NCBI GenBank assembly: GCA_902494295.1
Contig: CABUSL010000094.1
Location: forward strand, 1 to 8,271
Source of the DNA: an uncultured Collinsella sp.
GTDB lineage: Bacteria > Actinomycetota > Coriobacteriia > Coriobacteriales > Coriobacteriaceae
DNA: 8,271 nucleotides
Direction of reading: 5' to 3'
The position numbers and the translations under genes were made by a program. This document shows, piece by piece, positions 1-4,214 of the stretch. The notes beneath the pieces are model-generated. The model was given only the letters and a program-made list of their open reading frames with translations, made no database searches and was not told where the DNA came from. Each line of letters opens with the position of its first letter. Within the stretch, counting starts at the first letter, position 1.

Positions 1-61
1 CGCGAGATACGGGCAGTATCCTCGGGGAACACAGCGCTGTGACGGCCGACATAGGCGGGGG
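1..61. repeat. Inverted repeat copy 1, exact reverse complement of 326-386
   Basis: These 61 bases are a perfect reverse complement of positions 326-386, which lie inside the coding region of the gene at 70-579. Identity stops exactly at base 62/325. The repeat runs to the first base of the window, so its outer end cannot be seen. A perfect 61-nt copy of coding sequence in inverted orientation about 265 nt away is typical of a fold-back chimera or an assembly end artefact. A real inverted repeat cannot be excluded. Confidence 0.93.
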
Positions 62-69
62 TCGCCAGC

Positions 70-579
70 ATGCCTATCATCTCCGGTGCCGCGGATATCG
101 ATTTCGATGACCTCGATGAGCCTGCAGCCATCACCGCATCGATTGATGCCCAAGATCGCATCGACACCGGCGACCTTCCGGATGCCTCACTCGAGGTTGA
201 TGTCCCCATGGCTGATTACTCGGGCCACGAGGACATGTGGGCCGCCGCCACCGCGATTCTGGATGAGATTGACGAGCCTGCTCCTGTTGCAGCCCCCGCT
301 CCCGTCGCTGCCCCTCAGCCTGCTGCCCCCGCCTATGTCGGCCGTCACAGCGCTGTGTTCCCCGAGGATACTGCCCGTATCTCGCGCGAGAGCATCGAGC
401 GGGCCGAGGCTATTGCCGCCGGCATTATGGAAAACCGTCGTCACGAGCGCGTCAATCAGATCCTCGAGGAGGAGATCGAGCGCCTGCAGTCCTCTACCGC
501 CAAGCGTACGGGCCGTGCCTACCTGAGCGTTATCGAGGGCGGTACCGCCAGCTTCGCGCCGCTCCGCGCGGAGGCATAA
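70..579 (+). CDS. Acidic hypothetical protein with Pro/Ala linker, possibly 5'-truncated
   Basis: I do not recognise this 169-residue protein. Residues 1-69 are strongly acidic (many Asp and Glu, few Lys) and probably partly disordered. Residues 70-88 form a Pro/Ala-rich linker with APVAAP-type repeats. Residues 100-145 are charged, with a heptad-like Glu/Arg pattern around 120-140 that may form a helix or short coiled coil. There is no signal peptide or membrane segment. The start is doubtful: the ATG is 9 nt downstream of the end of the inverted repeat copy 1-61, and the only upstream purine-rich sequence (GGCGGGG at 55-61) belongs to that repeat. The open frame continues upstream to the repeat junction (codons at 61-69 read Val-Ala-Ser), so the native protein may start further upstream. 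The stop at 577-579 is 7 nt from the next gene, suggesting an operon with the VanZ-like gene. The Met start is the best visible one, not a certain one. Confidence 0.7.
   Translation: MPIISGAADIDFDDLDEPAAITASIDAQDRIDTGDLPDASLEVDVPMADYSGHEDMWAAATAILDEIDEPAPVAAPAPVAAPQPAAPAYVGRHSAVFPEDTARISRESIERAEAIAAGIMENRRHERVNQILEEEIERLQSSTAKRTGRAYLSVIEGGTASFAPLRAEA
326..386. repeat. Inverted repeat copy 2, inside the hypothetical gene
   Basis: This is the partner of the exact repeat at 1-61. It encodes about residues 86-106 of the protein at 70-579, just after the Pro/Ala linker, and it reads naturally in frame with its surroundings. It is therefore more likely the original sequence, and copy 1 the displaced one. 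Confidence 0.93.
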
Positions 580-586
580 CTTCTGC

Positions 587-1036
587 ATGGTTAAGATCAA
601 TCGAAAATGGGCGGTCGTGACCTGCCTGATGGCGCTCTTGATCTGGGGCAATTCGCTGGTTCCCGGCTCGGGGTCGGGCTCGCTGAGCCTAACGGTCATG
701 GAAGCTATTCGCTGTTTCTTGCACGGCGTGGGACTTCCATATGAATGGGTGACCAACTTTGTTGTTCGCAAGTGCGCGCATTTTACCGAGTATATGGTGC
801 TCGGCATCCTGGCAACGCACGCCTTTGATTTTGAGGGCCGGCGCACCTTTGACGTGCTGCTGCCCACGGCGGTGTTCCTGCTGCTGATTCCCTCGATCGA
901 CGAGACGATTCAGCTCTTTGTGCCGGGACGCGCTGGCATGATCACCGATGTGATGATCGACTGCTGTGGAGCGGCAACGGGCGTTGTGCTCCGATATCTA
1001 CTACGATCGCTCATATGTGCCAAAAAGGCCGCCTAG
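587..1036 (+). CDS. VanZ-family integral membrane protein
   Basis: This 149-residue protein fits the VanZ-like family in length and motifs. Members are small multi-pass membrane proteins; the namesake gives low-level teicoplanin resistance by an unclear mechanism, and most homologues are uncharacterised. Hydrophobic segments lie at about residues 8-24, 65-80, 88-103 and 120-140. The family's conserved charged positions are present: RKCAHFTEYMVLG at 61-73, then SIDETIQLFVPGR at 103-115, with Asp105, Glu106, Gln109, Arg115 and Asp121. The GGAGG at 570-574, within the end of the upstream gene, is about 12 nt from the ATG, so translation may be coupled to that gene. The last codons and the TAG stop are part of the downstream terminator stem. 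The family call is secure. A role in glycopeptide resistance is not implied, since no vanA-type genes are present. Confidence 0.9.
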   Translation: MVKINRKWAVVTCLMALLIWGNSLVPGSGSGSLSLTVMEAIRCFLHGVGLPYEWVTNFVVRKCAHFTEYMVLGILATHAFDFEGRRTFDVLLPTAVFLLLIPSIDETIQLFVPGRAGMITDVMIDCCGAATGVVLRYLLRSLICAKKAA

Positions 1037-1066
1037 GACGTATGTTTGGTCCTAGGCGGCCTTTTT
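1022..1066. terminator. Bidirectional intrinsic terminator between convergent genes
   Basis: A perfect 18-bp stem (1022-1039 with 1049-1066) encloses a 9-nt loop. The core GGCCGCCTAGGAC is flanked by an A run on the left and a T run on the right, so it can end transcription from the VanZ-like gene on the plus strand and from the fructokinase on the minus strand. The VanZ-like stop codon TAG (1034-1036) lies inside the left arm. Confidence 0.93.
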
Positions 1067-1149
1067 TATTAGAGGGCTTATATGGGGCGTGGTGGCGTCG
1101 TTCCGTAGGTCGGATTTGCCGGGCGCGCCACGCCCTGTGGGTGCGTCTG

Positions 1150-2040
1150 CTACTGAAGCGCCTGTGCGCCCAGGGCCAGGCAACCCATAATGCCCTGCTT
1201 GCCCTCGAGGCTGTTGTTGACGATGTAGTTATCGATGTCGTTGACCTCGGGCGTGACGATATAGCCGTTGAGCATTTCGGCGCACTTCTTGCGCGCGAGC
1301 GGCACGATGGGGGTGTGGTCGGCCACGCCGCCGCCGATGATGATCTTTTGCGGCGCGTAGCACAGCGTGTAGGTCATGAGCGCCTGTGCCAGATAGCCGG
1401 CGAGCAGGTCCATGGCCTCCGGGTCATCGGCCATGTCTCCAGCGCTCTTGCCATCCCAGCGCTTTTTAACGCCGGGGCCGGCGATGAGGCCCTCGAGGCA
1501 GTTGTCGTGGAAGGGGCAGGCGCTGTGCTCGCCAATGGTGTCGCGCGGGTCGCGCGTGACCAGGATGTGGCCGGCCTCGGGATGCATCATGCCGTGTACG
1601 AGCTTACCGCCCGAGAGCACGCCGGCGCCCACGCCGGTGCCGATGGTCAGATACACAACGTCAGTGAGGCCCTGGGCGCAACCAAAGGTGACCTCGCCCA
1701 GGCAGGCGACGTTGACGTCGGTGTCGTAGCCGCAGGGAATATTGAGCTCGTTTTGGATGGTGCCCAGCAGGTCAAAGTAGCGCCATGCCGTTTTGGGCGT
1801 CTCCAGGATCTTGCCGTATTGGGGCGAGGCAGGGTTGACTGCGGTGGGGCCAAAGGCGCCGATGCCCAGCGCGGCGATGCCCTTGTCGGCAAACCATGCA
1901 TTGACGGCCTCAACGGTCTCCTGCGGGGTCGTGGTCGCGATCTGCTCACGCTCCAGGACCGTACCGTCTGCATAGCCCGTGGCGCAGACCATCTTGGTGC
2001 CGCCGGCCTCGAGCGCTCCGATAAGCTGCTGTTCTGCCAT
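1150..2040 (-). CDS. ROK-family fructokinase
   Basis: The 296-residue protein phosphorylates a hexose with ATP in the cytosol, most likely D-fructose to fructose 6-phosphate. The N-terminal phosphate-binding loop ALEAGGTK spans residues 9-16. DTDVN at 106-110 supplies the expected catalytic base Asp108, followed by LGE. A second nucleotide-binding loop, TIGTGVGAG, lies at 132-140. The zinc site that marks ROK fructokinases is present as HPEAGHIL (His158) and CPFHDNCLEG (Cys175, His178, Cys181). IIIGGGV at 233-239 is the C-terminal adenosine-side motif. Length is normal for the fructokinase/mannokinase branch (GmuE or ScrK type). AGGA at 2046-2049 (read on the minus strand) precedes the ATG by 5 nt. 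It appears to be monocistronic, as terminators lie on both sides. Mannose or another hexose could also be used; sequence alone does not settle specificity. Confidence 0.93.
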   Translation of the reverse strand: MAEQQLIGALEAGGTKMVCATGYADGTVLEREQIATTTPQETVEAVNAWFADKGIAALGIGAFGPTAVNPASPQYGKILETPKTAWRYFDLLGTIQNELNIPCGYDTDVNVACLGEVTFGCAQGLTDVVYLTIGTGVGAGVLSGGKLVHGMMHPEAGHILVTRDPRDTIGEHSACPFHDNCLEGLIAGPGVKKRWDGKSAGDMADDPEAMDLLAGYLAQALMTYTLCYAPQKIIIGGGVADHTPIVPLARKKCAEMLNGYIVTPEVNDIDNYIVNNSLEGKQGIMGCLALGAQALQ

Positions 2041-2078
2041 AGTATTCCTCTCTCTGGGACGAGTTGCTCCGTGACTAA

Positions 2079-2107
2079 AGTATAGGGCTCTAAACCATTT
2101 AAGAAAG
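2079..2107 (-). promoter_or_regulatory. Probable promoter of the fructokinase gene
   Basis: Read on the minus strand, a TATACT -10 box occupies 2084-2079, 38 nt before the start codon. The -35 region 16-17 nt further upstream (around 2101-2107, TTTCTT) is a poor match. The unit starts just after the terminator of the upstream aminotransferase, which supports an independent promoter here. Confidence 0.45.
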
Positions 2108-2115
2108 CGCTATAA

Positions 2116-2156
2116 AAAGAAGCCTCGCAACGTGGCGGGCGGTGCGGGGCTTCTTT
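2116..2156 (-). terminator. Intrinsic terminator downstream of the aminotransferase
   Basis: Bases 2116-2129 pair with 2143-2156 (14 bp with one G·U-type pair) around a 13-nt G/C-rich loop. On the minus strand the right arm runs into TTCTTTTTATA, a good U tract. It lies 26 nt past the aminotransferase stop codon and separates that gene from the fructokinase. Confidence 0.85.
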
Positions 2157-2181
2157 GGTTGCTTTAGTTGCCGGGCCGTCC

Positions 2182-3363
2182 TTACCCGCGCGGCTTGATT
2201 TTATCACGTAGCGACTTGAGGTTCTCCAGTGCCGCGTTAAGCGTCTCGTCCCGCTTGGCAAAGTGGAAACGAATCAGATGGTTGACGGGCTCGCGGAAGA
2301 AGCTCGAGCCGGGCACGGCGCCCACGCCCACCTTGGATGCGAGGTCCTCGCAGAATTCGAGGTCGCTGTCATAGCCAAACTCAGAGATGTCCATCATGAC
2401 GTAGTAGGCGCCCTGCGGCACGTTATGCTCAAGACCGATGCTATCGAGCCCCTGGCAGAACAGGTCGCGTTTGGCGGTGTAGAGGTCGAGGACCTCATCG
2501 TAATAGCTGTCGTCGAAGTTGAGGGCGGTGACAACGGCTTCCTGCAGGGGAGCGGCGGCACCTACGGTGAGAAAGTCGTGGACCTTCTTGATGCGCTCGG
2601 TGATCTGGGCCGGGGCAATGGTGTAGCCCAGGCGCCAGCCAGTAATGGAGTAGGTCTTAGACAGCGAGCTGCAGCTGATGGTGCGCTCGAACATGCCAGG
2701 CAGCGTGGCCATGTAGACGTGCTCATGGGGTGCGTAGACGATGTGCTCGTATACTTCGTCGGTGATGCAGTAGGCGTCGTACTTTTTGCAGAGGTCGGCG
2801 ATAAAGGTGAGTTCCTCGCGCGTAAAGACCTTGCCGCAGGGGTTGGAAGGGTTGCACAGGACGATGGCCTTGGGGTCGTTGTCGCGGAAGGCTGCCTCGA
2901 GCGTCTCGCGGTCAAAGTCGAATGTGGGCGGGTTGAGCGGCGCATAGATGGGCTCGGCACCCGAGAGAATGGTGTCAGCGCCGTAGTTCTCGTAGAACGG
3001 CGAGAAGATGACGACCTTGTCTCCGGGGTTCGTAACCGTCATCATGGCGGCCATCATGGCCTCGGTGGAGCCGCAGGTGACCACGATATTCTGGTTGGGG
3101 TCGATCGGCATGCCCATAAAGTGCTCCTGTTTGGCGGCGAGCGCCTCGCGCATGGCCTGGGAGCCCCAGGTAATGGAGTACTGGTGGTAGAGCGGCTTGG
3201 GGTCGGCGGCGATGGTGCTCAGGCTGTTGAGCAGCTGCGCCGGAGGATCGAAGTCGGGGAAGCCCTGCGAGAGATTGACGGCATCGTACTTATTGGAGAT
3301 GCGTGTCATGCGGCGGATGACCGAATCGGTAAATGTTGCCGTGCGGTTGGAGAGTTCTTTCAT
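2182..3363 (-). CDS. Class I PLP-dependent aminotransferase
   Basis: This 393-residue cytosolic enzyme belongs to fold-type I aminotransferases (AspC/kynurenine aminotransferase/methionine aminotransferase branch) and transfers an amino group between an amino acid and a 2-oxo acid. The internal aldimine lysine is Lys236 in SSLSKTYSITGWRLGY, with the phosphate-binding Arg244 just after it. Other family positions are NLSQGFPDFDPP (30-41), the CGSTEAM phosphate loop (97-103), NPSNPCGK (171-178, Asn contacting PLP), DEVYE (202-206, Asp202 at the pyridine nitrogen) and Arg365 in LIRFHFA for the substrate carboxylate. The N-terminal NLSQGFPDF resembles kynurenine/glutamine transaminases and YbdL-type methionine aminotransferases, so an aromatic or sulphur amino acid is a reasonable guess; the exact substrate is not readable. 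AAAGGA precedes the ATG by 6 nt on the minus strand. It faces the tRNA cluster divergently. Confidence 0.92.
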   Translation of the reverse strand: MKELSNRTATFTDSVIRRMTRISNKYDAVNLSQGFPDFDPPAQLLNSLSTIAADPKPLYHQYSITWGSQAMREALAAKQEHFMGMPIDPNQNIVVTCGSTEAMMAAMMTVTNPGDKVVIFSPFYENYGADTILSGAEPIYAPLNPPTFDFDRETLEAAFRDNDPKAIVLCNPSNPCGKVFTREELTFIADLCKKYDAYCITDEVYEHIVYAPHEHVYMATLPGMFERTISCSSLSKTYSITGWRLGYTIAPAQITERIKKVHDFLTVGAAAPLQEAVVTALNFDDSYYDEVLDLYTAKRDLFCQGLDSIGLEHNVPQGAYYVMMDISEFGYDSDLEFCEDLASKVGVGAVPGSSFFREPVNHLIRFHFAKRDETLNAALENLKSLRDKIKPRG

Positions 3364-3447
3364 GCCGGTCCTTTCGAGGATTTGCAGTGGGGCAAGTTTA
3401 CTCCTATGGAACCGGTGGGAATTGCTCGAAACGCGCTCGAAAAACTC

Positions 3448-3466
3448 TTTTCAAAATTCTTGAAAA
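3448..3466. promoter_or_regulatory. AT-rich dyad in the divergent region between aminotransferase and tRNA genes
   Basis: TTTTCAA (3448-3454) is the exact reverse complement of TTGAAAA (3460-3466), with a 5-nt spacer. It sits in the only AT-rich part of the intergenic stretch 3364-3528, upstream of both the tRNA promoter and the aminotransferase start, so it could be an operator or an UP-like element. There is no further support. Confidence 0.3.
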
Positions 3467-3473
3467 TTGGGGC

Positions 3474-3502
3474 TTGCATCGCGTGGCGTTCCTTGCAATA
3501 AT
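3474..3502 (+). promoter_or_regulatory. Probable promoter of the tRNA cluster
   Basis: TTGCAT (3474-3479) and AATAAT (3497-3502) are separated by 17 nt, an ideal sigma-70-type spacing; the -10 matches consensus at five of six positions. A G/C-rich stretch follows, as is common at stable RNA promoters. A start near 3509 would give a leader of about 20 nt before tRNA-His. Confidence 0.55.
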
Positions 3503-3529
3503 AGTCGAGCGCGAAGCGCACAGGACACG

Positions 3530-3606
3530 GTGGGTGTAGCTCAGTTGGCTAGAGCGACGGGTTGTGGTCCCGTAGGTCGAGGGTTCGAGTCCCTTTACCC
3601 ACCCCA
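3530..3606 (+). tRNA. tRNA-His (GTG)
   Basis: A full cloverleaf can be drawn. The acceptor arm is 3530-3536 with 3596-3602, the D arm GCTC/GAGC is 3539-3555, the anticodon stem ACGGG/CCCGT is at 3557-3573 with anticodon GTG at 3564-3566, and the T arm GAGGG/CCCTT carries loop TTCGAGT. G at 3529 can serve as the histidine-specific G-1 facing C73 at 3603, the main identity element of tRNA-His. CCA is encoded at 3604-3606. Confidence 0.97.
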
Positions 3607-3628
3607 GTTCTTGCTTCGTGTTGATATC

Positions 3629-3704
3629 GGGTCGTTAGCTCAGTTGGTAGAGCAGGGGACTCTTAATCCCAAGGTCCAGGGTTCGACCCCCTGACGGCCC
3701 ACCA
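3629..3704 (+). tRNA. tRNA-Lys (CTT), copy 1
   Basis: The cloverleaf has acceptor arm GGGTCGT (3629-3635) with ACGGCCC (3694-3700), D arm GCTC/GAGC, anticodon CTT at 3662-3664 in loop CTCTTAA, T stem CAGGG/CCCTG, discriminator A3701 and encoded CCA (3702-3704). The outer anticodon-stem pair (3655/3671) is a G·A mismatch. It begins 22 nt after tRNA-His and is almost certainly co-transcribed with it. It differs from copy 2 by a single base, C instead of A in the T loop (3687). Confidence 0.96.
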
Positions 3705-3717
3705 CACGATATCTCCT

Positions 3718-3743
3718 CTAAAGTCCGCCACAACGGACTTTAG
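3718..3743 (+). terminator. Stem-loop between the two tRNA-Lys genes, possible weak terminator or processing site
   Basis: CTAAAGTCCG (3718-3727) pairs perfectly with CGGACTTTAG (3734-3743) around a 6-nt loop. Only a short CTTT follows, so termination is likely to be partial. It may instead guide RNase processing of the tRNA precursor. No separate promoter is evident for the next tRNA. Confidence 0.5.
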
Positions 3744-3747
3744 CTTT

Positions 3748-3823
3748 GGGTCGTTAGCTCAGTTGGTAGAGCAGGGGACTCTTAATCCCAAGGTCCAGGG
3801 TTCGAACCCCTGACGGCCCACCA
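3748..3823 (+). tRNA. tRNA-Lys (CTT), copy 2
   Basis: It is identical to copy 1 except for A at 3806 in the T loop, which gives the more standard TTCGAAC. The acceptor arm is 3748-3754 with 3813-3819, the anticodon CTT is at 3781 minus one (inside loop CTCTTAA), the discriminator is A3820 and CCA is encoded at 3821-3823. A strong terminator starts 9 nt downstream, so this is the last intact gene of the tRNA cluster. Confidence 0.96.
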
Positions 3824-3832
3824 AAGCATTGT

Positions 3833-3863
3833 AAAGCGACTAGCTTCGGCTGGTCGCTTTTTT
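3833..3863 (+). terminator. Intrinsic terminator of the tRNA cluster, UUCG loop
   Basis: AAAGCGACTAGC (3833-3844) pairs with GCTGGTCGCTTT (3849-3860) with one U·G pair, closed by a TTCG tetraloop and followed by T residues to 3863. It is a textbook intrinsic terminator directly after tRNA-Lys copy 2. Confidence 0.93.
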
Positions 3864-3911
3864 GTTGACCTTGCATGGGGTCGAACCCGTCGGGGCGCGG
3901 AGCTGAGGAAA
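3857..3911. repeat. 55-nt direct repeat, copy A1
   Basis: Bases 3857-3911 match 4034-4088 at 50 of 55 positions with no gaps. The repeat begins in the T tract of the preceding terminator and includes CATGGGGTCGAACCCG, which resembles a tRNA T arm, and GGGCGCGGAGCTGAGGAAA. Together with the duplicated tRNA-Lys 3' end it defines a tandem duplication with a period of 176-177 bp. Confidence 0.9.
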
Positions 3912-3978
3912 TGCGTAAGCATTTACCAGCGCAGCGCGCAAGGCGCAAAGCGCCGTAGCGGCCGCCTGCAAAGCAGGC
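3909..3978. other. Cluster of small perfect hairpins, no gene
   Basis: Three short stems stand in a row: AAATGC/GCATTT with a GTAA loop (3909-3924), GGCGC/GCGCC with an AAA loop (3942-3954) and GCCTGC/GCAGGC with an AAA loop (3964-3978). The last two share a GCAAAGC apex. No plausible reading frame with a ribosome binding site is present. The tract might be a structured RNA remnant, a palindromic mini-repeat or decay between duplicated tRNA tails. Confidence 0.6.
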
Positions 3979-3979
3979 T

Positions 3980-3999
3980 GACCCCCTGACGGCCCACCA
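3980..3999 (+). pseudogene. Decayed tRNA-Lys 3' end (third copy)
   Basis: These 20 bases equal the 3' end of tRNA-Lys copy 1 (3685-3704), covering the last T-loop bases, the 3' half of the T stem, the acceptor strand and CCA. The six bases after it (to 4005) match those after copy 2, so 3983-4005 is a 23-nt exact copy of 3807-3829. Everything 5' of it, including anticodon and D arm, is missing, so it cannot make a tRNA. Confidence 0.85.
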
Positions 4000-4008
4000 A
4001 AGCATGTT

Positions 4009-4040
4009 AAGACGGTCAGCGAAAGTTGGCCGTCTTTTTT
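4009..4040 (+). terminator. Second intrinsic terminator, after the tRNA-Lys remnant, GAAA loop
   Basis: AAGACGGTCAGC (4009-4020) pairs with GTTGGCCGTCTT (4025-4036) with two G·U pairs, closed by a GAAA tetraloop and followed by TTTTTT to 4040. It occupies the same relative position as the terminator at 3833-3863 but has a different stem sequence. Confidence 0.9.
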
Positions 4041-4088
4041 GTTGGCCTTTCATGGGGTCGAACCCGAAAGGGCGCGGAGCTGAGGAAA
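4034..4088. repeat. 55-nt direct repeat, copy A2
   Basis: This is the second copy of the repeat described at 3857-3911, 177 nt downstream. The differences are one base each near the 5' part (A/G and G/T) and a three-base block (TCG versus AAA) after GAACCCG. Confidence 0.9.
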
Positions 4089-4093
4089 CTGCA

Positions 4094-4118
4094 CCGTGAT
4101 TCCCTTAGGGAAACACGG
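4094..4118. other. Perfect palindromic hairpin in the gene-free tract
   Basis: CCGTG and TTCCC pair with GGGAA and CACGG (10 bp with one central A·A mismatch) around a TTA loop. No T tract follows on either strand, so it is not a standard terminator. Its role is unknown. Confidence 0.6.
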
Positions 4119-4122
4119 CTAA

Positions 4123-4168
4123 AGCCCCATAAACGTTCTCTCCTTATGAGAATTATGCTCACGGGGCT
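4123..4168 (-). terminator. Possible terminator downstream of the flavoprotein gene
   Basis: On the minus strand AGCCCC at 4168-4163, extended by GT, pairs with ATGGGGCT ending at 4123 and is followed by TTT. A nested 5-bp stem (4136-4140 with 4148-4152) fills the loop. The outer stem is short and the U tract weak, so this is only a candidate. A further weak dyad (4169-4174 with 4207-4212) lies between it and the stop codon. Confidence 0.38.
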
Positions 4169-4214
4169 CGATTCATGTTGAGGAGTTGTGATCAAACTCA
4201 AAGTGAGAATCGAT

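Noticed and set aside
62..325. Phase-variable invertible segment flanked by the 61-nt repeats
   Set aside because: It was kept only as an alternative: there is no recombinase in the window, no promoter in the segment, and inversion gives just a short alternative N-terminus. A chimera or contig-end artefact explains the pattern more simply.
187..867. Minus-strand open frame of 226 codons opposite the first two genes
   Set aside because: It crosses the gap between two plausible plus-strand genes, has no recognisable domain, and its apparent length follows from third-position GC bias.
1015..2085. Plus-strand open frame (356 codons) opposite the fructokinase
   Set aside because: It would start inside the VanZ-like gene and run through a strong terminator; the minus strand encodes an intact ROK kinase.
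2263..3501. Long plus-strand open frame (412 codons) opposite the aminotransferase
   Set aside because: It is an antisense shadow of a gene with all catalytic residues; the translation has no recognisable motif, and it runs on into the tRNA promoter region.
3467..4053. Apparent peptides on both strands across the tRNA genes
   Set aside because: They are translations of tRNA sequence (for example GVRTLDLGIKSPL), a common source of false protein annotations.
3807..4088. CRISPR array or phage att site at the tRNA-Lys tail
   Set aside because: Only two repeat units exist, with no regular spacer and no cas genes, so it is not a CRISPR array. An att site is possible but no integrase or inserted element is present, so it is not called as a feature.
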